Shown: positions 8,365-16,859 of the stretch, one piece after another
Position numbering within the stretch: position 1 is the first letter of the stretch
Layout: each line of letters starts with the position of its first letter
Assembly (NCBI RefSeq): GCF_036013745.1
Contig: NZ_CP107880.1
Coordinates: 7,068,001-7,132,000, forward strand
Origin: Streptomyces sp. NBC_00483
GTDB lineage: Bacteria > Actinomycetota > Actinomycetes > Streptomycetales > Streptomycetaceae
DNA: 64,000 nt
Direction of reading: 5' to 3'
Translations under genes and position numbers: made by a program
Notes under the pieces: model-generated
Databases searched by the model: none
Told to the model about the DNA's origin: nothing
The model's input: the letters and a program-made list of their open reading frames with translations, nothing else

Positions 8365-9693
8365 ATGAGGATGAAGCCGAGCAAGCCATTGGGCGTCGCG
8401 CTGCTCACCACCGCGATGCTGGCAGCCGCCGGGTGCAGTGGAGGAAGCACGGGGACGGGCGGGGAGGCGAAGGCGCCGACCGACCCCAAGGACGTATCGG
8501 GCACCATCACCGTCCTGACCCACCGCACCGATCTCGTACAGAGCGGGGCGATGAAGAAGTACGCCGCCGAGTTCAATAAGACGTACCCGAAGGTGAAGGT
8601 CAAGTTCGAGGGCATCACCGACTACGAGGGCGAAGTCAAGATCCGCATGAACACCGAGAACTACGGTGACGTGCTGATGATCCCCGCGGTCATCGGCAAG
8701 AACGACTACCCAAAGTTCTTCGCCCCGCTCGGTGACACCGCGGACATGGAGAAGAAGTACCGCTTCACCGGCAAGACGGATGTGGGCGGCAAGACGTACG
8801 GGGTGGCGAGCTTCGGCACGGCCAACGGCTTCCTCTACAACAAAGCCGTGTGGAAGAAGGCCGGCGTCACCGACTGGCCGACCACGCCGCAGGAGTTCCT
8901 CGACGACCTGAAGGCGGTCAAGAGCCGGACCGACGCGGTGCCGTACTACACGAACTTCAAGGACGGCTGGCCGCTGAGCAGCCCCTGGTCCAACTCCATC
9001 GGCTCGGTGAGCTGCGACGTGAAGGCCAACGACAAGCTCGCGTCGGACAAGAAGCCGTGGGCCGCCAGCAGCGATCTCAACGTCATCGACACGCTGCTGT
9101 ACGACATCGTCCACGACAAGTACGCCGAGAAGGACCCGACCACCACCAACTGGGAGAACTCCAAGAACCTGCTGGCCAAGGGCAAGATATCGAGCATGCT
9201 GCTCGGCTCCTGGGCCGTCACGCAGATGCAGGACGCCGCAAAGAAGGCGGGCGAGAACCCCGACGACATCGGGTTCATGCCGTTCCCGGTCCAGAAGGAC
9301 GGAAAGTTCTGCGCCACGCTGCTCTCCGACTACCAGCAGGCCGTGAACATCCACTCCGAGCACAAGGCCGCCGCCCGCGCCTGGCTCGACTGGTTCACCG
9401 AGAAGTCCGGCTACGCGGCCAAGGAGGGCGCCGTCTCCGCGCTGCGCTCCGCGCCGATGCCGGTGACGCTCAAGCCGTACGAGGACAACGATGTCGAGTA
9501 CATCGAGCGTTCGGAGGCGAAGACCGGGCAGGTCAACGCGATCGACAACGCGTCCGAGATCGGGCTCAGCAAGCAGGACTATCGGCAGAAGCTGATAGAC
9601 ATTGCGCGGGGTGCGCAGAAGGGGTCGTTGGAGGGGTACTTCGACGAGCTCGATCAGCGGTGGGGCGAGGCGTCTGCGGCTGCGGGTGGGTGA
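8365..9693 (+). CDS. sugar ABC transporter substrate-binding lipoprotein
   Basis: Extracellular binding protein (family 1) that should capture manno-oligosaccharides and deliver them to the two permeases downstream. The 442-residue product has a lipoprotein signal with lipobox LAAAGC, lipidated Cys24, then a Gly/Thr-rich linker and the two-lobed binding fold. The ATG at 8365 is chosen because AAGGAG lies eight bases upstream; a GTG nine bases earlier falls inside that site. It heads the transcript binding protein - permease - permease - LacI. No ATPase is encoded here, as is usual in Streptomyces, where a shared MsiK-type ATPase energises such importers (family knowledge). Confidence 0.92.
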   Translation: MRMKPSKPLGVALLTTAMLAAAGCSGGSTGTGGEAKAPTDPKDVSGTITVLTHRTDLVQSGAMKKYAAEFNKTYPKVKVKFEGITDYEGEVKIRMNTENYGDVLMIPAVIGKNDYPKFFAPLGDTADMEKKYRFTGKTDVGGKTYGVASFGTANGFLYNKAVWKKAGVTDWPTTPQEFLDDLKAVKSRTDAVPYYTNFKDGWPLSSPWSNSIGSVSCDVKANDKLASDKKPWAASSDLNVIDTLLYDIVHDKYAEKDPTTTNWENSKNLLAKGKISSMLLGSWAVTQMQDAAKKAGENPDDIGFMPFPVQKDGKFCATLLSDYQQAVNIHSEHKAAARAWLDWFTEKSGYAAKEGAVSALRSAPMPVTLKPYEDNDVEYIERSEAKTGQVNAIDNASEIGLSKQDYRQKLIDIARGAQKGSLEGYFDELDQRWGEASAAAGG

Positions 9694-9696
9694 GTG

Positions 9697-10716
9697 ATGG
9701 GTTCTGGTGGGAAGTTCAGTTCGGCGTCGGCCGGGCCTACGTCGCGGGGCTCTGCCCCGGGCCCCGCTGCTCAATCGCCGCAGGGGCTTGATAAGCCCGC
9801 TGCTCAATCGTCGCCGTGGGTTGAAAAGCCTGCTCAAACGCCGCAGAGGCTTGATGTGCTGCGCAAGGTCACCCCGTGGCTGTTTCTGCTGGTGCCGCTC
9901 GCGTTGCTGATCACGTTCACGTACGTGCCGGTCGGCAACATGATCTATTACAGCTTCACGGACTGGGACGGGGTCAGTCCGGAGCGGAACCTCACCGGGG
10001 TCGACAACTACACCCAACTCTTCACGCGGCCCGAGCTGTTCAGGGTCTTCTTCGTCAGCTTCTACTACCTGGCCGCGTCGGCCGTGCAGATCGTGATCGC
10101 GCTGTACTTCGCGACGGTGCTCAGCTTCGACCTGCGCTTCCGGAACCTCTTCAAGGGCATCCTGTTCTTCCCGTACCTGATCAACGGCGTCGCCATCGGC
10201 TTCGTCTTCCTGTACTTCTTCCAGGACGGCGGCACCCTCGACTCGGTGCTCTCGTGGTTCGGGGCCGGCGGCGACCACGCGTGGCTCGGTGACGCGGAGT
10301 CGGCGAACACCTCGCTCGCCGGGGTGTCGGTGTGGCGGTTCACCGGACTCAACTTCGTGCTGTTCCTCGGTGCGATCCAGTCGATCCCGGGGGAGTTGTA
10401 CGAGGCCGCGCAGCTCGACGGAGCCTCGCGGTGGCAGCAGTTCCGGCACATCATCGCGCCCGGCATCAAACCGGTGCTCAGCCTCAGCGTGATCCTCGCG
10501 GTCTCCGGCTCGCTCGCGGTCTTCGAGATCCCGTACATCATGACCAGCGGCGCGACCGGCACCTCGACCTTCGTCATCCAGACGGTGAAGCTCGCCTTCC
10601 AGTTCAACAAGACCGGGCTCGCCTCGGCCTGCGCCGTGGTGCTGCTCCTGATCATCCTGCTGATCACCTGGATCCAGCGACGCCTTGTGCCCGACGAGAA
10701 AGTGGACCTCGTATGA
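9697..10716 (+). CDS. sugar ABC transporter permease (MalF type) with repeat-derived N-terminus
   Basis: Inner-membrane permease of the mannan importer, with about six membrane segments and the EAA loop (ELYEAAQLDGASRWQQF) that contacts the ATPase. The conserved part starts near LRKVTPWLFLLVPL. The first about 50 residues are not permease-like: their DNA (9741-9850) is a copy of the dispersed GC-rich repeat also seen at 63779, in an open frame, giving Pro/Gln/Ser-rich peptide. Start is therefore uncertain: GTG 9694 or ATG 9697 abut the upstream stop but lack a Shine-Dalgarno; GTG 9856 would skip the repeat. It overlaps the next permease by 4 bases. Confidence 0.9.
   Translation: MGSGGKFSSASAGPTSRGSAPGPAAQSPQGLDKPAAQSSPWVEKPAQTPQRLDVLRKVTPWLFLLVPLALLITFTYVPVGNMIYYSFTDWDGVSPERNLTGVDNYTQLFTRPELFRVFFVSFYYLAASAVQIVIALYFATVLSFDLRFRNLFKGILFFPYLINGVAIGFVFLYFFQDGGTLDSVLSWFGAGGDHAWLGDAESANTSLAGVSVWRFTGLNFVLFLGAIQSIPGELYEAAQLDGASRWQQFRHIIAPGIKPVLSLSVILAVSGSLAVFEIPYIMTSGATGTSTFVIQTVKLAFQFNKTGLASACAVVLLLIILLITWIQRRLVPDEKVDLV
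9741..9860. repeat. dispersed GC-rich repeat element, copy inside a permease gene
   Basis: The 52 bases at 9741-9792 match the element at 63779-63830 at all but a couple of positions (GTCGCGGGGCTCTGCCCCGG, then CCCCGCTGCTCAATCGCCGC). It is followed by two degraded versions of the GCTGCTCAATCG...GGGCTTGA half at about 9798-9855. It lies where the binding-protein gene ends and the permease begins. Confidence 0.8.
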
Positions 10717-11573
10717 CCGCTCTACCTGTAGTGGACCGGGCCCGCAGGCGGCCGCGCGTCGGCACGGTGCTCACCTATCTCTCCCTGGTCGTCGCCGCCC
10801 TCGTGGTCCTCGTACCGCTCGTCGTCGTGCTCCTCACATCGCTGAAGTCCTCGCACGAACTCGCCCAGGGCGGAGGGGCGTTCAGCCTTCCCGAGGACTG
10901 GCTGAACCTCTCCAACTACGTCACTGCCTTCCGCGACGGCAAGATGCTGAGGGCGTTCGGGAACACGGCGTTCATCCTGCTGTTCTCGATCACCGGCACC
11001 GTCCTCATCGGCTCGATGACGGCCTACGCGATCGACCGCTTCCAGTTCCGCCTGAAGAAGACGGTCATGGCGCTCTTCCTGTTCGCCACGCTCGTACCGG
11101 GGGTGACGACGCAGGTCGCCACCTTCCAAGTGGTCAACAGCTTCGGCCTGTTCGACTCGCGGTGGGCGCCGATCCTGCTCTACATGGGGACGGACATCGT
11201 CTCGATCTACATCTTCCTGCAGTTCATCAGGGGCATTCCGACTTCGCTCGACGAGGCCGCCCGGATCGACGGTGCCAACACCTTCACCATCTACTGGAAG
11301 ATCATCCTGCCGCTGCTCAAGCCGGCCATCGCCACCGTCGTCATCGTCAAGGGCATCACGACGTACAACGACTTCTACATCCCGTTCCTCTACATGCCCT
11401 CTGAGGACAAGGGGACGATCTCCACCGCGCTGTTCCGGTTCAAGGGGCCGTTCGGCGCGCACTGGGAGGACATCTCCGCCGGCGCGATCCTCGTGATCCT
11501 GCCGACGCTGCTCGTCTTCCTGTTCCTGCAGCGCTACATCTACAACGGCTTCGCGGCCGGTGCCACGAAATGA
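10713..11573 (+). CDS. sugar ABC transporter permease (MalG type)
   Basis: Second inner-membrane subunit of the mannan/manno-oligosaccharide importer. The 286 residues hold about six membrane segments and the conserved cytoplasmic loop TSLDEAARIDGANTFTIYWK (EAA motif) that docks the ATPase. The ATG overlaps the upstream permease stop (ATGA, 10713-10716), and its own stop overlaps the LacI start (11570-11573), so all are translationally coupled. Substrate is inferred from the neighbouring beta-mannosidase and mannanase genes. Confidence 0.92.
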   Translation: MTALPVVDRARRRPRVGTVLTYLSLVVAALVVLVPLVVVLLTSLKSSHELAQGGGAFSLPEDWLNLSNYVTAFRDGKMLRAFGNTAFILLFSITGTVLIGSMTAYAIDRFQFRLKKTVMALFLFATLVPGVTTQVATFQVVNSFGLFDSRWAPILLYMGTDIVSIYIFLQFIRGIPTSLDEAARIDGANTFTIYWKIILPLLKPAIATVVIVKGITTYNDFYIPFLYMPSEDKGTISTALFRFKGPFGAHWEDISAGAILVILPTLLVFLFLQRYIYNGFAAGATK

Positions 11574-12640
11574 CCGGCCCGCCGCCCGCACGGCGCGTCA
11601 CGATCACCGACGTCGCGGCTCGCGCCGGGGTGTCGCGGGGCGCGGTCTCCCTCGCGTACAACAACCGCCCCGGCCTCTCCGACGCCACACGGACCCGCAT
11701 CATGGCGGCGGTCGCCGAACTGGGCTGGTCGCCGCATCGGACACCGGGCAAGCTGTCCGGTTCGGCGACAGGGGCCGCGGACACCGTCGGGCTCGTCATC
11801 GCGCGATCGGCGCGGCAGCTCCAACTGGAGCCGTTCTACGTGGAGTTCATTTCCGGCGCCGAGTCCGTCCTGGAGGAGCACGGCTGTTCGCTCCTCCTCC
11901 ATCTGGTGCGCGACACGGCCCGGGAGATCGCCGTGCACCGGCAGTGGTGGCGCTCCCGCCGGATCGCCGGATCCATCCTGGTCGACATCCAGCACGACGA
12001 CCCCCGGATCGCCGCCCTGCGCGCGATCGGCCTCCCGGCCGTCGCGGTCGGCCATCCGTCCCTGACCGGCGGCTACACCTCGGTGTGGACCGACGACGAG
12101 ACCGCCGTACGGGAGGTGGTGCGCCATCTCGCGGCGCTCGGGCACCGGCGGATCGCCAGGGTCGGCGGCCATCCGGCGTTCGGCCACACCGGCATCCGTA
12201 CCGCCGCGCTGAACCAGGCCGTCGCCGACCTCGGCCTCGAACCGGCCCACAACGTCACCACCGACTTCTCCGGCGAGCAGGGCGCCCGCGCGACCCGCCG
12301 GCTGCTCGCCTCCGCGCGGCGGCCCACGGCGATCGTCTACGACAACGACATCATGGCGGTCGCGGGCCTCGCGGTCGCCGCCGAACTGGGCCTGAACGTC
12401 CCGGAGGACGTCAGCCTGATCGCCTGGGACGACTCCCAGCTGTGCCGGCTCACGCACCCGAACCTGTCGGCCATGAGCCACGACGTCTTCGCGTTCGGCG
12501 CCGATGTCACCCGCCGCCTCTTCGATGTCGTCCACCGCCGCAACCCTTCGTCGGAGCCCGTCGCGCTGCCCGTGCTGGTGCCCCGCGGCAGCAGCGCGCC
12601 GCCGCGGGGCGTGGGAGTGGGTTCGGAGGTCAGAGTGTGA
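11570..12640 (+). CDS. LacI-family repressor, mannan locus, copy 2
   Basis: Second sugar-responsive repressor of the locus, 356 residues, with N-terminal helix-turn-helix (VTITDVAARAGVSRGAVSLA) and ligand-binding domain. It resembles the copy at 4715-5746 closely, including EPFY(V/M)EFISG, ILVDIQHDDPRI and AWDDSQLCRLTHP, so the two probably bind similar sites and ligands. It is last in the importer operon, coupled by ATGA to the permease, and its 3' end overlaps the convergent mannanase gene by 11 bases. Whether the paralogues act as homo- or heterodimers cannot be told. Confidence 0.92.
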   Translation: MTGPPPARRVTITDVAARAGVSRGAVSLAYNNRPGLSDATRTRIMAAVAELGWSPHRTPGKLSGSATGAADTVGLVIARSARQLQLEPFYVEFISGAESVLEEHGCSLLLHLVRDTAREIAVHRQWWRSRRIAGSILVDIQHDDPRIAALRAIGLPAVAVGHPSLTGGYTSVWTDDETAVREVVRHLAALGHRRIARVGGHPAFGHTGIRTAALNQAVADLGLEPAHNVTTDFSGEQGARATRRLLASARRPTAIVYDNDIMAVAGLAVAAELGLNVPEDVSLIAWDDSQLCRLTHPNLSAMSHDVFAFGADVTRRLFDVVHRRNPSSEPVALPVLVPRGSSAPPRGVGVGSEVRV

Positions 12641-13634
12641 GCTCGCCCTGGTTCAGGACGCGGGGGTGGAAGTACGTCGACTGGATCTCGGCGTTGGTGT
12701 TGTTACCGCGCAATTGCTCGGACCACAGCATGAACCAGGCCCATTGCGGCTGGCTCGTCAGCAGCGAGGCGTTGGGCATCTTGCCCATTTCCGCGATGGC
12801 CATCGGCTTGGTGCCGGCGATGCTCCGCATCTGCTGATAGTCGGCGGAACTCGGGTAATTCTTGTACCAGGCGTCGAGGGACACGACGTCCACGTATTGG
12901 CTGCCCGGGTAGTAACTGCTCCAGCCGCCCGCCGGATTGTCCTGCACGTTCCAGACCCAGATCATATTGTCGAGACCCTTGGTGTTGGCCAGGTAGTCGT
13001 GCGTGATCTGGTACAGGCGCGCGCTGCCATTCGCGCCCGGCCGGTTCCCCCACCAGTTCCACGACTCGTTCATTTCGTGGAGCGGGCGGAAGAGGGCGGG
13101 CACTCCCGCGTCCTTCAACTGCTTGAGATAGGGCACGACTTCGTCGAGCCGCTTCTTCCACGCCGTGTTGAGGGCGCTGCCGTCGGTGACGAGCTGAGAG
13201 AACTGCGCGTCCGAGATGTTCGACTTCACGCCACCCTCGAACGCGCAGCTGCTGCCCCCGGTCGGCGGGCAGACGTGCCAGGTCAACGCCACCAGCGAGC
13301 CGTTCTTCCACTCCGTCTTGGCCTGGTCGATCACGCGCTGGCGGTTCGCCACGTCGGTGGCGTTGAACATCAGGTCGCCGCCCCACAGGCCGGGGTACTG
13401 GCCGGTGACGTCCTTCACCTGTTGCGTGTACGCGCCGGGCGAGGTGGCGGGCTCCTTGTTGTGCTGGCCGGAAATGATGTGATTCCCGGAAACGGACCGT
13501 AAGTAATTCAGTACGGTCTGCTTGGAACTCGGCGGGAACGCCTGCGCCGATTCCGTGGCGGGCCAGGCGAAGAGGCCCGCGGCGATGGCTGCGGCCGCCG
13601 CGAGGAAGGCGACGCAGTGTTTGATTCTCTTCAT
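12630..13634 (-). CDS. secreted GH26 beta-mannanase
   Basis: Endo-1,4-beta-mannosidase that cuts mannan chains outside the cell. The 334-residue product begins with a signal peptide (MKRIKHCVAFLAAAAAIAAG, cleavage near AQA at residues 30-32) and is a single GH26 catalytic domain: SGQHNKE early in the barrel, acid/base Glu187 in FRPLHEMN and nucleophile Glu282 in AIAEMGKM. No carbohydrate-binding module is present. It stands alone on the minus strand, converging on the LacI gene, and has a strongly structured leader (13637-13743) and a palindrome at 13751-13776 upstream. Its products would feed the adjacent importer and beta-mannosidase. Confidence 0.93.
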   Translation of the reverse strand: MKRIKHCVAFLAAAAAIAAGLFAWPATESAQAFPPSSKQTVLNYLRSVSGNHIISGQHNKEPATSPGAYTQQVKDVTGQYPGLWGGDLMFNATDVANRQRVIDQAKTEWKNGSLVALTWHVCPPTGGSSCAFEGGVKSNISDAQFSQLVTDGSALNTAWKKRLDEVVPYLKQLKDAGVPALFRPLHEMNESWNWWGNRPGANGSARLYQITHDYLANTKGLDNMIWVWNVQDNPAGGWSSYYPGSQYVDVVSLDAWYKNYPSSADYQQMRSIAGTKPMAIAEMGKMPNASLLTSQPQWAWFMLWSEQLRGNNTNAEIQSTYFHPRVLNQGELTL

Positions 13635-13636
13635 TG

Positions 13637-13743
13637 TGGGGTCCCAGCTCTCGGGATGAGCGGAATGCTTGTCGCCAAGACGGTGGCGGGAATTCCGGCG
13701 GGCGTCAATGGATTGCGCCGCATCCCGAGAGCTGTGGGCCCCA
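13637..13743. repeat. long inverted repeat in the mannanase leader
   Basis: CAGCTCTCGGGATG (13645-13658) is perfectly complementary to CATCCCGAGAGCTG (13721-13734); the arms extend outward with one bulge/mismatch through TGGGG (13637-13641) and CCCCA (13739-13743). The loop is 62 bases. It directly precedes the mannanase start codon, so it would fold in the 5' leader; it could also be a tiny mobile repeat. No target duplication is evident. Confidence 0.6.
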
Positions 13744-13750
13744 CTATTTA

Positions 13751-13776
13751 CTGAACGTTTTGTAAACGCCGTTCAG
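13751..13776. promoter_or_regulatory. nested palindrome upstream of mannanase gene, candidate operator
   Basis: CTGAACG (13751-13757) pairs with CGTTCAG (13770-13776), and inside it the CGTTT/AAACG arms form a second dyad. The TGAAC half resembles the half-sites at 8228 and 8297, so a LacI-type protein of this locus may bind here. It overlaps the end of the next gene upstream. Confidence 0.45.
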
Positions 13777-14198
13777 TCCACGCTGTAGCAGCGGATCACG
13801 ATGGCGACCCCGTCCTCCGGGCTGCCCTCGTCCCGCGCGTGTCCGACGAAGACCGTGCGGGCGAGCCAGAGATGGGCGGGCGCGTCGGTGCGGAACGTCG
13901 GCGCCGTGCGGAAGTAGCCGGAGTCCTCCACGTAGTAGCCGCGGTTGACGATGTCGATGACGGCACCGTCGTCCGCCCGCAGGAGGTAGCGGGCCTCCAA
14001 CTCGCATACACCGCCTCGGGTGTTCGACCAGTCGCCGCCGCCGGGCAGCACCGTGCCGTTGAGGCGCGGGCCGGTCACGGTGCCGCCGGTGATCGGGGTG
14101 AACTCGGTGCTCTCGCCGGCGCCGTGGCCGATGTGCAGCGGCTCGGTGACCTCGGCGCGGATCTCGAAGGCGTAGGTGAGTGAGGGGGTGTGGGGCAC
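13773..14198 (-). CDS. DUF3237-like protein
   Basis: Small 141-residue cytoplasmic protein of the DUF3237 type: a beta-rich fold with EFTPITGGTVTGPRLNGTVLP and the GGGDWS turn followed by DGAVIDIVNRGYY. Function is not established for the family. It is the last gene downstream of the oligopeptide ABC transporter set on the same strand, 12 bases after the ATPase stop, so it is probably co-transcribed with CocE and the transporter. It might modify or bind a small molecule taken up by that system; this is inference only. Confidence 0.78.
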   Translation of the reverse strand: MPHTPSLTYAFEIRAEVTEPLHIGHGAGESTEFTPITGGTVTGPRLNGTVLPGGGDWSNTRGGVCELEARYLLRADDGAVIDIVNRGYYVEDSGYFRTAPTFRTDAPAHLWLARTVFVGHARDEGSPEDGVAIVIRCYSVD

Positions 14199-14210
14199 GC
14201 GAACTCCTGG

Positions 14211-15035
14211 TCAGTGGGCGGGGGTTGAGGGAGTGCTGCGACGCGGCTTCCAGCCCGGGCGCGGCACTGATTCGAGCAGGGTGCGGGTGTACGCGTCCGT
14301 CGGATCGGTCAGGACCGTGCGGGCCGCGCCGCGTTCGACGATGCGGCCCCGGTGCATGACGACGATGTCGTCGCACACGTGCTGGACGATGCCGAGGTCG
14401 TGGGTGATGAACAAGTAGGCCACTGGGGTCCGTTCGCGGATCTCGCGCAGCAGCGTGAGGATCTGCGCCTGCACGGACACGTCGAGCGCGGCCACCGCTT
14501 CGTCGAGGACGAGGATCCGCGGGGCGACGGCCAACGCGCGGGCGATCGCGACGCGTTGGCGCTGGCCGCCGGACAGGGCCCGGGGGAGTGCGGCGGCCTG
14601 CCGCTCGTCGAGGCCCACCTGGTCGAGGAGTTCGGCGACGCGTCGGTCGAGGTCCGCGCCGCGCAGTTCTGTGTGGAGCGCGATGACTTCGGCGACGCAG
14701 TCGCGCACCCGCTGGCGGCGGTCGAGGGAGGCGTACGGGTCCTGGAAGACCATCTGGATCTCGCGGGCGGCGCGGCGTCGTTCGGCCGTCCGGCGGGGCG
14801 GGCGGGGACGTTCGCGACCGGCGAGGCGGATCGTCCCGGCCGTCGGGTGCTCCAGGCCGGCGATCATCCGGGCCGTCGTCGTCTTGCCGGAGCCGGACTC
14901 GCCGACGATGGCCAGCGAGCCGCCCGGCGCGAGCGTCAGGTCGATGTCGTCGACGGCTACGACATCGCCGAACTCCTTGCGCAGGTGCGTGACTTCGAGC
15001 GCGTACGGGTGGGCGGGTTCAGGCGTCGAGGTCAT
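14211..15035 (-). CDS. oligopeptide ABC transporter ATPase (OppF/DppF type)
   Basis: Cytoplasmic ATPase that drives a peptide or opine-type importer. The 274 residues hold Walker A (GESGSGKTTTARM), the signature LSGGQRQRVAIARAL, Walker B (ILVLDEAVAALDV, with Ala in place of the usual Pro after DE) and the H-loop FITHDLGIV. Compared with most OppF proteins it lacks much of the C-terminal oligopeptide extension. The ATG at 15035 lies 17 bases inside the upstream OppD gene. It is the fourth ATP/permease gene of a gene set reading downward from the binding protein. Confidence 0.9.
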   Translation of the reverse strand: MTSTPEPAHPYALEVTHLRKEFGDVVAVDDIDLTLAPGGSLAIVGESGSGKTTTARMIAGLEHPTAGTIRLAGRERPRPPRRTAERRRAAREIQMVFQDPYASLDRRQRVRDCVAEVIALHTELRGADLDRRVAELLDQVGLDERQAAALPRALSGGQRQRVAIARALAVAPRILVLDEAVAALDVSVQAQILTLLREIRERTPVAYLFITHDLGIVQHVCDDIVVMHRGRIVERGAARTVLTDPTDAYTRTLLESVPRPGWKPRRSTPSTPAH

Positions 15036-15993
15036 CGGCGGGCTCCGCTGGGTAGTGGCAGGCGGCGAGGCCGTCGCCGACGGGGCGCGGCTCGGGGCTC
15101 TCGGTGCGGCACAGGGCCCGGGCGGCAGGGCAGCGTGGCGCGAACGCGCAGCCCGCACCGGCCTCGTAGGCGGACAGCGGTCGTCCGGGGATCGCCCGCA
15201 GCTCGTGTGCGTCCGCGCCGGGCGCGGGCCGGGAGGCGAGGAGTGCCCGGGTGTAGGGGTGGCGGGCGGACTTGTGGAGCCGGTCGGCGGGGAGTTCCTC
15301 GACGATCGAGCCCGCGTACATCACCGCGATCCGGTCGCAGACGGCCGCAGCGAGGGCCAGGTCGTGCGTGATGAACAGCAGGGCGAGCCCGCGCGCGGCA
15401 CGGGCCTCGTCGATGATCGCCATGACCTCGGCCTGTGTCGTGACGTCGAGCGCCGTCGTGGGCTCGTCCGCCAGGAGCAGCCGGGGGCCGCCCGCGAGCG
15501 CCGCCGCGATCATGACGCGCTGGAGCAGCCCCCCGGACAGCTCCGGCGGACGCTGCCGCAGCCTGCGTTCGGCGTCGGGGATGCCGACGTCGCGCAGCAG
15601 CCCGGTGACCGTGGCCGTGGCATCGCGAGCCCGGGTGCCGCGCGCGATCAGGCCCTCGGTGAGGAAGTCGCCGACCGTGCGGACCGGGTTGATGTGGGCG
15701 CGCGGATCCTGGTGGATCATCGCGACGTCGGCCGACCGCAGAGCACGCAGCTCGGCGGGGCCCATCGCGGGCACGGACGCGCCGTCGAGGAGGACGTCGC
15801 CGTCGACGCGGGCCCCCGGAGGCAACAGCCGCAGCACCGAGCGTGCGGTGAGCGACTTGCCCGAGCCGGACTCGCCGACCAGACCGAGCGCCGCACCGGC
15901 CGGCACGGAGAGGTCGACGCGGTGGATGACCGCGCGGTCGGTCCCGTCCAGGGGAAGGGTGACACGGAGCCGTCGGATGTCGAGAAGTGTCAT
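15019..15993 (-). CDS. oligopeptide ABC transporter ATPase (OppD/DppD type)
   Basis: Second ATPase of the peptide importer, 324 residues. It shows Walker A (GESGSGKSLTARS), signature LSGGLLQRVMIAAAL, Walker B (LLLADEPTTALDV), H-loop FITHDLALA, and the C-terminal oligo/dipeptide extension with Cys residues (GCAFAPRCPAARALCR) typical of OppD-type subunits. The ATG overlaps the permease stop (15990-15993), so translation is coupled. It should pair with the OppF-type ATPase as a heterodimer. Confidence 0.92.
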   Translation of the reverse strand: MTLLDIRRLRVTLPLDGTDRAVIHRVDLSVPAGAALGLVGESGSGKSLTARSVLRLLPPGARVDGDVLLDGASVPAMGPAELRALRSADVAMIHQDPRAHINPVRTVGDFLTEGLIARGTRARDATATVTGLLRDVGIPDAERRLRQRPPELSGGLLQRVMIAAALAGGPRLLLADEPTTALDVTTQAEVMAIIDEARAARGLALLFITHDLALAAAVCDRIAVMYAGSIVEELPADRLHKSARHPYTRALLASRPAPGADAHELRAIPGRPLSAYEAGAGCAFAPRCPAARALCRTESPEPRPVGDGLAACHYPAEPADDLDA

Positions 15994-16859
15994 CGGGTGT
16001 CCTCTCCCAGGAGCCGTCGGGACAGGCCGTTGCCGAGCAGGGTGCAGGCGATGACGAACACGACGATCACCAGGCCCGCGTACAGGGACTGTTCGGCCCG
16101 GCCCGCGAGCACGCCCGACGCGCCCTGCGCGACCATCAGACCCCATTCGGCCGTCGGCGGCTGCGCGCCCAGGCCGATGAACGAGAACGCGGCGACGTCG
16201 AGCAGCGTGTAGCCGAACGACACCGTCACCTGCACCAGGACCAGCGGCAGCAGCGCGGGCGTCAGATGGCGCAGGCAGATCCGCCACCCCGGCAGGCCGA
16301 GCATCCGCAGCGCGGACACGTACGGCAGGTGCACCTCGCGCAGCGCGGCGCCGCGCACGGTCCGCGCGACGTACGGGAGATACGCGACGGACAGCGTCAC
16401 GACCGCCACCTGGAGGCCCGCGCCGAAGACGGCCGCGCCGACCACAGCCAGGATCAGGCCGGGGAAGCCGAACACGACGTTCAGGGCGGACGACACCACG
16501 CGGTCGTACCAACCGCCGAGCCAGGCACCGGAGATGGCGAGTGCCGAGCCGACGACGCTCGCGACGACCGTCACCACGGCGGGCGCGAGCAGGCTGAGCC
16601 GCGACCCGTACAGGATGCGGGAGAGGATGTCGCGCCCGGTGTCGTCCGTGCCCAGCCAGTGGGCGCCGCTGCTGCCCTGGTACACCGCCAGCGGGTCGAC
16701 GGCCTCGGGATCGTACGGCGCGATCAGTGGCGCGCACACGGCGGCGAGGACGACGAGGGCGACGACGGCGCCCGCGCCGATCAGCACGCCGTTGCCGCGC
16801 GCCGCACGTCGGCCGCGTGCGAAGACACCTGCCTTCGCGGCGAGTTGATAGGTCGTCAT
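15990..16859 (-). CDS. oligopeptide ABC transporter permease (OppC/DppC type)
   Basis: Inner-membrane permease of 289 residues with an N-terminal cytoplasmic tail, about six membrane segments and the EAA loop around RGAALREVHLPYVSALRMLG. The region LGTDDTGRDILSRILYGSR is characteristic of DppC/OppC proteins. It overlaps both neighbours by four bases (ATGA at 15990-15993 and 16856-16859), placing it firmly inside the operon. Confidence 0.92.
   Translation of the reverse strand: MTTYQLAAKAGVFARGRRAARGNGVLIGAGAVVALVVLAAVCAPLIAPYDPEAVDPLAVYQGSSGAHWLGTDDTGRDILSRILYGSRLSLLAPAVVTVVASVVGSALAISGAWLGGWYDRVVSSALNVVFGFPGLILAVVGAAVFGAGLQVAVVTLSVAYLPYVARTVRGAALREVHLPYVSALRMLGLPGWRICLRHLTPALLPLVLVQVTVSFGYTLLDVAAFSFIGLGAQPPTAEWGLMVAQGASGVLAGRAEQSLYAGLVIVVFVIACTLLGNGLSRRLLGEDTR

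Noticed and set aside
13637..13743. Insertion sequence
   Set aside because: Inverted arms are present but the unit is only about 107 bases, has no transposase and no clear target duplication.
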